Shown here piece by piece: positions 1-12,171 of a stretch of DNA of 64,000 bases. A model generated the notes under the pieces. That model was not told the origin of the DNA. It saw only the letters and a list, made by a program, of their open reading frames with translations, and made no database searches. Within the stretch, counting starts at the first letter, position 1. Each line of letters opens with the position of its first letter. The position numbers and the translations under genes are program-made. This DNA comes from Penicillus capitatus (lineage: Eukaryota > Chlorophyta): contig OZ287695.1 in assembly GCA_965649825.1 (NCBI GenBank), positions 1,798,001 through 1,862,000 of the forward strand, read 5' to 3'.

Positions 1-2990
1 AAGTGCGAGCGATGGGAGCGAGAATCGCTAAAAGAATACACTACTAGAAGAGTGGCCATTCGGGAGTGCTTTTGGTTGGAATCATTGCTGCAAGTCATTT
101 TGCACGTGCTTCTGCAAGGAATCTCTCTTCTCTGCTGAGCTTTTTGCCCGAGTATCACTATTTGAGAGCAGAATCAAAAACCAGTCACAGTGTCAGGGAA
201 TCATTGACGAAGTGCTGTGCCAAATCATCCAATGCAGGCAAGGTCAGTCACTCTTTTTTGCTTGATTGAAATCATGTTCTTCTGTTTCAGCATTTGTTCA
301 CGAGGAAAGACGACCACTTGGCATTTGCGAAGTTCAGCTTGAGGCAGGAAGCTCATCGATGTCTCATAGAAGGAGTTCAGACCTGCCTCATTGTTTCTTG
401 TCTTTGAGCGAGAACACGGGACTCGAAGTGGCCAAACAGAAAGGAGTGGCCAGAACACTGCTGTCATACGTGTCGATGAAACGGTGTTCGTGGAGAGTGA
501 CCTTGACAGCCGTGCAGAAAAGGTCTTTGGAACGAAATCCTTGATCTGCACTCACAGCATGCTATCAGAGCGACAAGCATGAAAACCACTCATTAAAAAC
601 CGTTCAATGAGTACTACAGTAAGACTTGTTGCTTTCCGAATACTCATTTATGTTCCAAACTGAACAGAGATGGCACCAAGCTAGACACCTGCGCAAGGCA
701 TTCGCAAAAGAGCTAGCATTCTAGATCAGCGGATTCGGTCAACTGAAGACATGGAACATGGAGGTGAAAGAGTAAGTACCTGCCCCTACCATCTGAACGA
801 TCCTTTGCTTGTCCAGGGAAACGCATAACGACATCAGTCTGCTCGAAATGTGTTGGGGACGAACCAGGAGCAGACATCCCCAGCAGCTGGGGAATCGGGG
901 CGATGCACGGAGGTGTGTCCACACGAAGGTATCAGGTACACACGCCCTTCGGAGGCACAGATTTAGTTCTCTGGAGAGAAACTGGATCGATCGTCTCAAG
1001 AGTCACCGGGCCGACTGCAAAGATGAAGCATTTGGCTGCTTGAAGATACGACAGTCCAGCATCGGTTGTGTCACCTTCGAATGTTCGATCGAGCATCACA
1101 ACCTTGAAGGCCACCAATTATCTGGGGAACATCACATGCGTCTGATTGAGCTCGATTGGACAGGCGTGATTCACTAGCAGCAGCTCAATGAGTAGCAGTC
1201 TCGAGTTGCCGAAAAAGCCCTCAGCCGATGAGTATCCCAGTAAGCTCGAACTCCTATCGATGTACATGACTAGTGGCTAAGACAGGTGTCCAGTAGCAAT
1301 GCCGTGCGATATCTGGACTGATACGTGCCCCCAGGGAAGAATCCTTGGATCCACTGACGAGCAAGACATTCGAGCAGAGGATCTGACTCTTTGAAGATCA
1401 CAGTCACTCATCTCACACTTGCTCAGAAAGGTGATAATGACGGATGTGAAACGTGACGATGCAGACATTGAATGCGGAAGATTCCAAGCTCCTAGAGCAC
1501 TCTGTTGTATGGCTGTCCTACAAACATGATGACAACGATTAGAGACGGAAAATGTGAAATGGTGTTCTTGGATGATCAGAGGCAATCACTCTCTGCCGAG
1601 GACGAAGACGACATACGTTTCTGCACGTTGCATTATTGGAAGACGAAGGCGAGTATGTGGAGTCATTCTCTGCTGAAGAAAGGCGAACATCTGTGGCGGC
1701 TGGGAGACAACCTTCCATGCCCAGCTGGAGCAACAACCAGAGTAGGATGTCGAAGAATCAGAGGTTTACACATCGCAAAACCTTGGTTTGTCGATCCACT
1801 TAACGAGGTACGACCACCACTAGCTGCAAGTCATCCGATTCAAAGAGAACTCTTACGTCAGGGGAATGATCTGATTGCATCGAGGCCATCCACTCTTGAC
1901 ATGGCATGATCCGCTGTAGGGATGAAGAGTCCTTACTGAAGGAAGCAAGCACTCCACCCACCCATCCATTCGCTCTTAGGTACATTCTTTGTTTGCATCG
2001 CGTCAATCGAAGTCTCCTCTAACTCGCAGACTTGAGTGAGAATGGAAGATTTACCGGAACTGCATGACCATTTATCGACGTAAACATACCAGAGTTCTCC
2101 ATTGATTACAGTCATCTGCACGAGGCTTTCATGTTGGAAATGAGAGAAGCCTTCTTCCCACTCTGGGATAGAGCAATCGTTGTAGCAATTCACGACGTGC
2201 CCAGCTATGGCGAAGGAGGACATCGAGAGAGAGATGCGATTCGAAACGATACCCCCTTAAGACTTAAAGATACCCGATGTGAGCACAACCCGTCGAGTAA
2301 GGACTCCACAACAGCATCATTTCCATCACTAACTACAGGACGCAATTGGCCGCTTAGAAACAGAAACCGAGGACCAATAGGCTCACTTGTTCGAAGGCTG
2401 TCACAGCATCATCACTCAGTGTCCTCTCCTCGGATACTGAAACCGGATCAAGCGCAATGCGGACGAAGCAGACCAGAACAGCATCCCAGTGACATCACAA
2501 ACATCCTGGCAACGCCTTAATTGGGACAGCCTGCTGGAAAACAAGCAGCTAACTGGTGAGAATCACTCTTTTGTGGACAGAAAGAAGAGAGCTGATAGCA
2601 TGTTGTTCCTCAGTAAACGTGGCAGGAATGGAGCCAAGATGGAATACACAGACAGCCACGTTGACTGACACATCTCTTCAAGTAGACAGTCTTCACTTCT
2701 GTGCTCGTGCCTAATGGCATATCACCAGGAAGCACAGGAAGACGACAGCCAAGGCCAAAAGAGGAAGGACCAGAGGAGTTGACAGTCCGTCGAGCTGCTG
2801 GACATCGAGAGATCAGCGCATCACTCAGAGAAGATCAAGGGACGGTGTGTTTTCTGGAGAAGACCCTCACCAGCTGCAGGCAAAAGATGATCAGCTGCCA
2901 CCTGGATCGCAACCGACAGCGGCTGCCGCATTTTGGGAGGATGGTTGAGCGGCAGGGAGGAGAGAGCTGGCGCACAGCACTCCATAAATA
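1..2990. repeat. Gene-poor leader with decayed composite-repeat segments
   Basis: I see no convincing protein gene here; the open frames are short and look random. Parts resemble the composite repeats further right. The stretch around 720-915 aligns by eye with 28,360-28,545: both have a GGATTC-GTCAACTGAA start, a block ending CTTGTCCAGG or CTTGCTTAGG followed by GAAA, and a GCGATGCACGG block. A similar order occurs near 14,795-14,960. I read it as an older, diverged fragment of the same repeat family. Confidence 0.45.
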
Positions 2991-3029
2991 GGAGTGCCCA
3001 GACAGCCAAGTGATCAGGTCAGGGATTTC

Positions 3030-3480
3030 TGGTCTGAGGTCCTCGGATCGGCATCCGGGGCCGTCTTTTCTGTTACCTTTTTGCTTCCTTCTTCCCCGGA
3101 TGCCCGTCTTCTCGTTCTGGGCGATAGAACAATGATTGCCGTTTGTGTGTTCTTTTTTTCCATGCCGTTTGTGTGTTTGTATTTCTGTTTTTGTGTGACC
3201 CATCATCGTTCTGTCGTCCCCTTTTCTGCACGTCTTTTTCACTTTTCATTTTCCCTTCTGTGTTTGTTTGCCTGCCTGTGTATTTTGTGTTTGCCTGCCT
3301 ATGTATTTTGTGTTTGCCTGCATGTTTTTCTTTTCTGTGCTCTGTTTTATGTTTTCCTAACCTACCTCGTTTTTTTCAGTTCCTTTTCTGCGCTTTCTCT
3401 GTGTTCTGGGTCCCTTTTTGGACCACCTCACCTAAATGTCCGCGCAGCGCGTCGGATCTGAGGGCCGATGTCGGGGAGAC
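3030..3480 (+). repeat. Pyrimidine-rich hairpin module, copy 1
   Basis: A module seen four times in the window. It starts with an 11-bp perfect inverted repeat, GGCATCCGGGG at 3050-3060 and its complement at 3094-3104, with a 33-nt loop. A T/C-rich tract of about 320 nt with many TTTGT and TTTCT runs follows. The 3' end carries a short GGTCC...GGACC pair near 3410-3423 and the block ATGTCCGCG-CAG-CGCG at 3435-3450. Inside the tract is a 23-bp tandem repeat (about 3265-3330). Long frames reading through the tract code for F/L/C/V-rich strings and are composition artefacts. Function unknown; it could be an untranslated region, an intron-like segment or the 3' part of a transposable element. Confidence 0.6.
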
Positions 3481-3829
3481 TTGGCCAGTCACCATGGGAA
3501 CCCGTCTCCATTCCCATGCGGCTGTTCTGCGACGTGTGGCCACAGATGCTCTCTAATATTGATTTGAGAGAATCCCCTTGACACAAGTGAGCTATCTTTC
3601 GCCTCCATGAAACGGCCTGAGTGTTTTGTCTGCAGATAAGGGGTTGATTGGCAAAGCATCTGTCACAGATCTGGCAGCAGAGATCTCACACCGGCAGCCG
3701 CTGAAGACTTCAGTGGAAGATCATGCACCTGGGCAGAAGCATTAGGGAGGATGGATGGGCGCTGGCGAGGTATGAGGAGGGAGGATGGGCCATCGACGGA
3801 ACCGAGTGTGGCCGATCTACCCTCTGCTG

Positions 3830-4440
3830 GTAAGCGGATCTCGGATCGGCACCCAGGCCGTCTTTTCTGTTCCGTTTTCTCTTCTCTATCCCTGGGTGCT
3901 CGTTCTCTCTCGTCTGGGCGACAGATCCTGTGTGTTTTTCTCTTTTCTCATCCCCCTTCCTGTTCTGTGACTGTCACAGTCTCTGTCGCCCCCTTTCTGC
4001 ATGTCTTTCTTCTTTTTTCGACTGTTCTGTTATTTTTTATTCAATCAGGCCGATTTCTTTCTTACTGTATGCCCTTGCCTTGCTCTGTTTTTTCATTTAA
4101 CTTTTTTATCTGTTTCTTGATTGTGTCTGCCTGCTGTTTCCCGTGCCTGAATTCCTGCTTTCTTTGTCTTGCTGTTTGGCATCTTTCCCTAGCTCAGTAC
4201 ATGTTATTCTTTCTGTGTTTTAGCCTATGTGACGCATGTATTTTTGTCTGTGTCTTCCTTTCTTTGCTGCTCTTTCCTGTTATTGTGATTTGCTTCTTGT
4301 TGTTTCCATTTCATTGTGTTTCTATCTTTGTTTTCTGTCTTTTTTTGTGTTCTGGTCCTTTTTTTGCTCTGGACCCTCATTGCATGTCCGCGAAACGCGC
4401 CGGATCTAAGTCCCCGCTCCTTCAGAGACGATCTGGTCAA
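3830..4440 (+). repeat. Pyrimidine-rich hairpin module, copy 2
   Basis: Second copy of the module. The stem is GCACCCAGG at 3849-3857 pairing with CCTGGGTGC at 3891-3899, again with a 33-nt loop. Compared with copy 1, a T-A pair has become C-G and a G-C pair has become A-T, so two base pairs changed on both sides and pairing is kept. A T/C-rich tract follows to about 4380, a GGTCC/GGACC pair lies near 4350-4376, and then comes ATGTCCGCG-AAA-CGCG at 4384-4399. The two modules stand about 800 bp apart in the same orientation. Confidence 0.6.
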
Positions 4441-4521
4441 CTCACCCACGGAGACTTGTACACCAAACCAAATCGCCGACGCTCTGCCCAGGTTGCACAG
4501 ATTACACGTAACCATAAGTAA
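4384..4521 (+). CDS. Possible short protein after hairpin module (45 aa)
   Basis: A 45-residue frame begins at the conserved ATGTCCGCG of module 2 (start MSAKRAGS) and ends at TAA 4519-4521. It is rich in R, K, Q and S, with no recognised domain. The same start is present in module 1 (MSAQRVGS) and module 4 (MSALRAA, then a stop), and is mutated in module 3. The shared start could mark a small exon or simply reflect copying of the module. I have no evidence of translation, so this is a weak call. Confidence 0.2.
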   Translation: MSAKRAGSKSPLLQRRSGQLTHGDLYTKPNRRRSAQVAQITRNHK

Positions 4522-6819
4522 GCAGCTCGTTGATTTGGACTTCAAGGCTGATCCTTTGACATGACAGATGAGTGATCGCTGCAGCTACCAACAGCATGGG
4601 GGTGTCAATGGATCATTTCTGACGATCGTCTGTTGTTGGAGAGAGTGTCCTTCTCAATGCCTTTTCTTACCGGTCTCTGCTCTGGAAGAGTCATAGACAT
4701 TGATAACAGACAATTGGCTGTCAGCATTACACTTTTTTGAGTTTCTCGCTGATCTCTGGAGGATATGGCTGGAGGAGAGGAATGCTCGATGGGAACGATG
4801 CAGATGAGTGATATCGGTTGAAGCACTTCGAGTGTGTCATGTTGCGGCACATACGAACTATTGGAGGACATTAAATTTATCACGAATACGGGAGAAAGTG
4901 AATATCGTTCACTGCCTGACTGGAGACATGAGTTTTTCCTATCGTAGAGAGATCTATATCCAAGAATCCCTTCTACAAGAACCACTGCTCTCTTGCTCTG
5001 GAAATCGCGGGTACGCACAGAGCATAGCAGTATCGAGACCTCGACGGAGCACGTGGTTTTTTACAGCGGGTCAACTTGCAAACGATGGTGACGGACCTCA
5101 GCCAACATTCCGAATGCTTTTGTTTCTTAAAGACGGAGACAACATGTGATGTGTATTTAATGAAAGCGGATAACAATGTGTATCAAACAATATGTTTACA
5201 AGAGAGTTGCCATCATGCTTGATCCATACCTGCGAACGCGTTTCATTTGCCGCCGGACATGTATGTATTGGAAAGTCATAATCATCGAACTCGTCTAAGC
5301 ATATCCTGTTTTGAGACGATCGAACAGCTGGCAAATTCACGTGCTCATCGCTTACGGATTCGGCAACGCATGAATTGCTTTCGAGTGTTTGTCCTCAAAG
5401 GCACGTTCTCTCAGTGGATCACTTCAGCCGACAGGACATGCGGCGCAGTCGTGTTGTCGCGTCTTTAATGGACGTGCAGTCGCCGCCATCATCGCGAACG
5501 TGTGGCATCGCAGACTGCACACGGAGAGTTATTCGTCGCGGTGTGCATTGTAAGGACTGTTGGCGACCACGATCGAAGTGCTACATCTCAAATAACCAGG
5601 ATGGTCAATGAGAGGGCATGCCGCAATGCGTCAAATGATCGAATAAGAGAAATCATCAAGCATATGATCGCTTCACAGAGGAAATGTTCTACAAGCGTCG
5701 CTTAGCAGTGTCTCCGCGCCTTGCTCATTGTGATCACAATTGAGTACGAGAATGTAAGCACTTGCTGTTTTTACAAGACCATTGGCTTTGCTAAAGAACA
5801 AAACAATCGTATCATCGCGGAAAAGCTGCCAAGACCACTAAACAATCCACAGTTCTCATAAACAGTCCACAGTTCTAAATCAAAGCAAATTATACTTCGA
5901 ATAAGTACTCCGCTACTAATAAGAACAGTCTGAAGGCATCTGCACAGATAAACGTCTCGATGATGCACCAACCACCATGTCGCAAAGCGCGGCGCGAGTC
6001 ATGGAGCTCCCTCGAAACTCCCGGAGTCCGCGGCAGCGCCCTCCTCGCCTTGAAGCAATCACTCACATAGCGAGGACTCTATCTTCAAATTGGAAAAGGT
6101 GTTGCTCTTCCAGTGATAGCAGTACTCACTGCTTGGTCACGTTCGCCTGCAGGCATTGGTCGTCTTCTTGTTCCAAATAGCCTCAGAGCTGTTTCTATGC
6201 GCGTCCACTCGGAACAGACTCTCCTTCGTGGCCAAGGAACGCATGCGCACATCCGAGTGTCTAGGTAAACATCCGCGCAGACACTCACTCGTGTCGCCTT
6301 CGGACCTGCAGTCGGCATTCATGCCGCCACTCCATGTGCCGCCTAACATTCCCAGTGACAAAACAGTGAACAACTCGTTAGGAAGAAGCGCCTGGACGCC
6401 GTCGTGGCTCAGAACGCCGAATGCGGATACTCGTCGTGTACGCGACGGTGTTGGGTCTTGTGCAAGATCTGACGAGGTTGCATTTCTCGACTAATCACGA
6501 GGCGTCAAGCGACGTTTGTTGAAACTTCAGAGCTCTATAACTCGCTGCAAACACTTCTTTCGGAACCATTAGTTGCTCCGAGTGCTCCTCTGACGTCGAC
6601 AGTTTGATGCGGTAGGCGATGCGAAGACTCGGCAGACAGTCCCATGGCGTCTTCGTTTGAACGAGTAACTGCGTCGCAGGAGTGCGTCCATATCGATCAA
6701 CGCGACGACGACAGGAATTGCTTACACTAGCGATTCTCCGCTCATCGGTGCTTGTGTCTGTAGTGTCGTAAACTGTCCATGCAGTACAGCTTTCCCCTTC
6801 CGCGCCTCGCAATCTGTCC
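4522..6819. other. No recognisable gene
   Basis: Short frames on both strands have no recognised domain or consistent exon structure. The part around 6090-6260 reads openly on the plus strand for about 60 codons and is followed by a GTAAAC donor-like site, so a decayed or unrecognised exon is possible, but no family comes to mind. The rest shows nothing I can support. Confidence 0.4.
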
Positions 6820-8271
6820 TTAGGAGTCCGATTGCTGCTTCATGTAAGCCGCCAGGCGTTCTTGCATCGCTTTGAGTTTGGCCTCCTTGTCTTGCTGCCT
6901 GTCTTCCACATCCATTCCGTTCCGAGTTGCCGTAGACGGAGGAGCCCCCTTTCCTTCTGGGAAGTCGAAGAGCATGTAAGACAGTGCGGTCGCCACTCCT
7001 TGGTGGCCATCGATTTCCACGTGCTTTCCTTGCCAGTCGACAGCGACCTTGTCCACTTTACTCTTGAGAATGGCCAGCGCGAGTCTCCTCTCACTGAATG
7101 GATCCGCAACGGAGGCAGATGTCACGAAACCCACGTTTGCGCCGTCACACAAGACTTCGGCATCGGCCGCGACCGATGGACTCGAACGCGGCAACTCGAT
7201 TCCCCAAAGGCGCTTGCGCACGGCCTCGCGAGTGTAGACCCGCGAGATCGATTCTTGTCCAAGGAAGCATCCCTTGTCCAGAGACACGGCGCGGAAGAGA
7301 TCGAGTTCGAACGGGTTGGACGCTCTGTCCATCTCGTAGCCGCCAGGTCTGCCTTGCACAACTCTTAGCGTCTCCCAGTCTCGCAGACCAATGGGCACAG
7401 CGCCTGCGTCGACGAAGTTCTTGTAGATGTCGCCCGAGACAGCGTCGTCCACAATCAGCGTGAAACTAAAGACCAGAAGCTCAGCAGCAAAGTTGTTGGG
7501 ATCGATGACATGCACTTACCCTGTTTCGCGGTCCATCTCGTTTCCCTTTGCAACGATAACCGGCTTTTCGTTGAAGCCGACGACCTGATGTGTTCCGTAG
7601 CCGCCATCCAGGACAGCGGCATCGATGTGCAGGCGATCCAGGAGATCCCGGCTAGCGGATCCGTACAGGGAGAAGATGCGCGTCCGCTGACGCATGTCGA
7701 CAAGGGACACGTCGTCACCTGGGAACACGAACTTCTCCAACTCTTCGACGATCGCATCCTGTCTCTCGGGAGAGAGGATCACCAGCACGGCATCGCGACG
7801 CACGTAGGCCGTGGCAAGATCCTTGATTCTGCCCTTCGCCGTGCAAAAGACGGTGTCTCGTCCCTCGCCGGGAGAGAGATCGGTGAAGCTGTTTGTCGTC
7901 TTGTTGTGCAGGAACTCTCTGGCGCCGTCCCCGACGACGCGGAAGAGTCCCCAGTCCCGGCGATCGTAGATAAATGAGAAAGAGTGGGACGAAAGACGCT
8001 CTTGTGTTCCGTCGAACGTCGCTATGTGATTTTGGGCGTCGTACTGGGCACCGAGTTCGCGTTGGTAGTACTCCACGCTGCCCTCCAACTCCGGAGCGCC
8101 CAGACCAGAGAGGTCGAAATCCGCCGCTGACAGCAGAGGTCGCCGTGGGATCTTTCTGGGCACATGTCTCGTTGCGCCGGCTCTGAGCCAGGGTGCAGAA
8201 CGAACGGGGAGACGGGCGACACCAGAAGCGAACATCGCGACTGTACACGTTCTGTCGACGACCTCCTTCAT
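6820..8271 (-). CDS. YgfZ/IBA57-like folate-binding protein, plant plastid type
   Basis: Two exons, 8271-7520 and 7465-6820, joined across a 54-nt GTAAGT-TTTAG intron, give 465 residues. The protein belongs to the GcvT-like/YgfZ group, which binds folate and supports iron-sulphur cluster enzymes. The family motif KGCFLGQES lies about two thirds along. The stretches FLHNKTTNSF, DTVFCTAKGR and GAVPIGLRDWETLRVVQGRP match the plant chloroplast member (At1g60990 type) better than mitochondrial IBA57. The first 50 or so residues are Arg/Ala/Ser-rich without domain similarity and suit an organelle transit peptide. The C-terminus ends in a charged, probably helical tail. Role inferred from family: Fe-S maintenance in the plastid, possibly the mitochondrion. 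Confidence 0.85.
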
Positions 8272-8783
8272 TACAACCAGCTGTCACATCTACAGGGTCT
8301 GTTTTTATCATGTGAAGCATTCGGCATTCGAAAGACTTCATCGGGTTGAAATCGTTGAAAGAAACCTCATTCGTTTCAGCCATGGTAGAGTTGCTTCGTG
8401 TATAGGCAACGCTGGAGGTCAGTGGTCGTAAATGCGGGATTGGTGTGGCTGGATTCCAGAGATCTGGACACATCGTTTGCAAATTCTTAATGTTTTTGGA
8501 ACAGTTCGAATGACAACAACTGCGCTCAAGGAAGAAATGACAAGAGGAATGAGAATCCACAGATTCGAATAGTGAGGAAGGTTCCACTGTCGACGTCAAG
8601 AGAGAAAAGCAGACATGTTTCTGAGGCACAAGACTGTGCTATCGTAAGATGGAGTATGTGGAGGAGAAGGAAGTAAACGACGATCATTGTTCGTAATTCC
8701 GTGAAATCACCATAACAAACAGGATGAGTTGCAGCGAGCTTGACATTGATACTCAATGATCTTGAGCTTGGTCCTCGAATGGA
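8272..8783. other. Intergenic, nothing recognised
   Basis: Short spacer between the serpin 3' end and the YgfZ/IBA57-like start, both on the minus strand. It presumably carries the promoter of the latter. No repeat or conserved site was recognised. Confidence 0.5.
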
Positions 8784-10097
8784 TCACGACAAACAAGATC
8801 CTTGGAAAATGATAGTGTCGTCGAAATCATTCACAATGAAATAGAGAAAGGGATGGTCAACTGTAACGTCGAGAGTCTTTTGTCTGCGGAGTACGCCTAG
8901 TACGTCTAGTCATCGTCGGATTACTGCAGCGCAAGGCTTGACGTCAGTGAGGAAAAGCGAGTCTACCTCCGCTCCCTAGAGTGCAAGATTCAGACAACGA
9001 GAGTTTATGCGCGATTCGGGCACACACATCCTCTTCGATGTTGATTTCGGCTTTCTGCACAGCGGAAGAATCTTAATTGGATCTCTGGACATGTTGAAAA
9101 AATCTGATGCATGATCAAGGACCGTCTCGAAACTGGGTGATTCAAATAACCCAGCAAGCACATCCAGTTCTGTCCCAGTCCTCCATGACGCCACCGTGAA
9201 GTTGACTTTCATCGACTTTAATCCATCAGTGAAGAGACCACCAGGAAGGTGTGCTGGAAGCATCCGTTCTGCATTCTTCCATCCATCTCTCTCTGTTGGA
9301 AGAAGAATGAACATTCCAAACTTTCCGTCAGTGTAGGGCATCTTGAAGAGTTGACAGCCGAGTTCGGGCACTTCCTTGATAAGAAGACCATCGAATCTCC
9401 CTCTTAATGCAGGATGAGCGTATGTCTTTCCGCTAACGCCGTGAAATGTACAGCTGCAGCGGCTAAGGGTTTGCAACCACCCCCCTCTGAAATTCGTAGA
9501 GGTGATCATCATCATCAGCGTTTCGTCAGAAGAGATTCCTGGTGTCGCGAATGTCACAGCATGTCGGACTCCTTTCTCTCCCGTCTCTTCCTTCACCAGT
9601 TCCTCAATGGATGGCTTCCTATTCTGGAAATTCTTCTGGGTAATATTCCGTGAACCGACCGCCCGCATGAAGTCCCTTTCCAACGGAACCGATTTGTCGA
9701 CATATATGTGGTTGGTCATGAGAATCGATTGAAAGTTTTCTATTGGCAAACTGTTGCTGTCTGTTTCTACCGTCCCATTGAACTTCGCCTCGAGTTCGCG
9801 AAACTTCATTGTGTCCTGCAGGTACGCCGCCGTTGCTGTGATTAATGGACTTGTGGACTTACTGGGAAACATAAAGCGGTGTCCAATGCGTCTTTCGTCT
9901 CCTGCGGCGCCTTCGCGAATCAAGCAGAGTGTCGCAGCCGCGGCAAACGGAGAGAATATGATGCTCTCAGTCGGATGCTCTTTACGCCATTTCAGCAGCA
10001 ACTTCTGACCGAGTGCGTTCACTGCCACAGATGTCATGATTTCGAACCTCCGCTGCAGATGTCTGTTACCGCCGATGGCCTTCGTTTCAATGAGCAT
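8784..10097 (-). pseudogene. Serpin with a frameshift near the reactive loop
   Basis: The frame from 10097 (alternative Met at 10037) follows the serpin fold: an N-terminal SIIFSPFAAAATLCL segment, TSTNFRGGW at strand 3A, then QLFKMPYTDGKFGMFILLP and DFFNMSRDPIKI. At about 9067-9071 the frame breaks: one base appears missing, after which SAVQKAEINIEED continues in a second frame with spacing that exactly fits the usual serpin ...HKAFIEVNEEG region. A last exon, 8860-8784, reached through a GTAGAC intron (8861-8966), encodes the typical end VDHPFLYFIVND...IIFQG. The hinge reads EEDVCARIA instead of the small-residue run of inhibitory serpins. It may be a pseudogene, a sequencing error, or a non-inhibitory serpin. 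Confidence 0.75.
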
Positions 10098-11336
10098 CTA
10101 TCCATAAAAAGGAGTCCCGATGAGAAATGTGATAATCTTCTCCGTCGGTTAGACTCCCAAAGACAAATCAAAACGCCATTCCACGAGCGGAAAGAGAATT
10201 GTTCCCTCGGCTTTTTGCCTCTTGCTGACACTTTAATGCTTTTCTCGGATTCCTGTATTCCAACAAGTCTGATGCAGGCAACTGACTACCTCTATTGCAT
10301 CAATGGGCACTTCTTCAAAGTCGTCGCGATCAACACAGCACTCAAGTTTCTTAAACATTTCAAATCTCTCTGAGTGTCCCGAGTGGTCAAGTCAGTGTCC
10401 TCGTTGTGCACTCAAGAGATGCAGCGGTCTCTCTGTAAGAATGCTCCAAGCTTCAATGTCCAACGTGAAGTACATCATGAGCCTCTGTCGATTATTAAAG
10501 AGACGGGGAACTGGAACGCCGAAGAACGGTGAAAACTCTCTGAACTGTTGACGATTCTATGATTACACTCGATGGGGATTCTCTCTCCAATAGGGCACAT
10601 CTCCCACCTGGCAGCCTCTTCTTTGGGACGGGGACCAATTATGATAATACACGGACGGTCTTCAAGGGAGCTGCTACGAAGGCACCATGATCCAGTAAAA
10701 ATCTGGTGCCTGACGATTCCATGAGAAATAACTGAACATGTCTCCATGCACTGCGAGACAGGAACCCTCCACGCGGCACAAGCCACTTTTGCGAATACAA
10801 CAGTCGTCTTTTTCCTCATCGTTAAAACAACTGGTGTCACTCATCGCCTGCACAAGAAACAAACCTGGAGGCTTTTGACACATTCGATGGTTCGGCGAAG
10901 AAGTGGCCAATTTTTTCGCATACAATAACGACAAAACGTCGTTCTCTTTCGGTCGCTCGTATGTCCCATGCTCTGTTGATGTGACCATGGTCATTCGCAG
11001 ACCTTAAGACTCTTGCCGATTCCAGTTCGCAATGGACCGGAGATGTAGCCGATGACGCACGCTATCAGACAGAGGAATGCTTAACAACGACAACCACTAA
11101 AGAGTGTTTTCAGAGACGCAGTCTGTCTCTCTATTCAGTTCTATGTCTTGTTCTTCTAACATTGCTGATTCTGTAAAGGTAACACACTTCACGTCTGGCA
11201 GTATAATTGGCATGACCTCGAGGTCCCTTCGGAACCTTGTTCTATGCAAACCCGCTCTTCGTCGTTGCCGAAGCACAAAGACATCTTCGTCGTCCTCATC
11301 TTCGTCGCTCTCTCTTTCTTCCTCTCGGACAACATC

Positions 11337-12171
11337 TCAAATGATACTGGAGTCGGGATTCATTGTCAGCGAGTCTTCCAGAAAAGCCAGAGCTTTCTTC
11401 TTGTCGTGCTGCACGTTCGTGACCACGGATGGATGTGCCTTCTGCCACGAGTTGTTGTTCCGTGCGAAAACGGCTCGTACATTTCGTTCGATCTTCATAG
11501 AAGGGTGATGAGCCCAAAAGCCTTCTCCCTCGAACTGCATCGAATTCAGGACATAGTCATAGTGCTCCCTGAGAAAGCACACCTCATAATGCCAGTATTC
11601 ATCACACGAAAAGGCATTCTCACTTGTCAAGATGATAGCGTCCGGTAACGGACAGCACGTTTGAGACACCGGAGAATCTTCCGTAAATGAGCGGCGTTGT
11701 CAAAAGAAGTCGCAGCAGCGGAAAGCAATCCAAAATCAGTGCCTCCTCGTCGACGCTGTAGTCGCTGACAGCCGCAAACTTCGTCGCTGTTGGCCTGAGC
11801 ATGCGTTGGTTTCTCTCCCGGACATCCGCGTTCTCATATAAAGGAATGAATTTCGCAGAATTCCTTCCTTGAGCATAAAACGTTGTGCAGCACCCTCTCA
11901 TGATGGCTGCCGGTCCGAGCACTGCAATGTCCACTGCCGATGACAGCAGACTCCATTCGGCCTCTCTTCGCATCACTGTACACATCCTTTCTGCCAGAGA
12001 CAGACATCTGGCGGCTCTAGCCGCAGCCTTTATCTGATCACGATCGTCCACACTGTCATCTGGCATGTGATCGATGTACTTCTCCTGCAGCAGCATCACA
12101 GCGAGATCCGAATCTCTCGGCACTCCATCTGCTAAACTCCGCTGCTTCTCGACAGTTTTTAGAGAATGCAA
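11337..12171 (-). pseudogene. C-terminal fragment of RFC1-like clamp-loader large subunit
   Basis: Two exons, 12171-11624 and 11568-11337, with a 55-nt GTGAGA-CTCAG intron, give 259 residues. They match the C-terminal collar domain of replication factor C subunit 1: an LMVQENYL-like segment (AVMLLQEKYIDHMP), REAEWSLL, IMRG, then DCFPLLRLLLTTPL, followed by YHLDKEHYDYVLNSM and the end KKKALAFLED. In full-length RFC1 the AAA+ ATPase core precedes this; here no Walker A or sensor motif lies upstream, where the opposite-strand proline-rich gene begins within 750 bp. Copy B lacks the segment. It looks like a truncated gene piece caught in repeat copy A, although the surviving part is intact and correctly spliced. 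Confidence 0.65.

Noticed and set aside
3143-4521. Long plus-strand frames rich in F, L, C and V that look like membrane proteins
   Set aside because: They simply translate the T/C-rich tracts; no conserved residues, and the matching tracts at 19 and 32 kb do not keep the frame.
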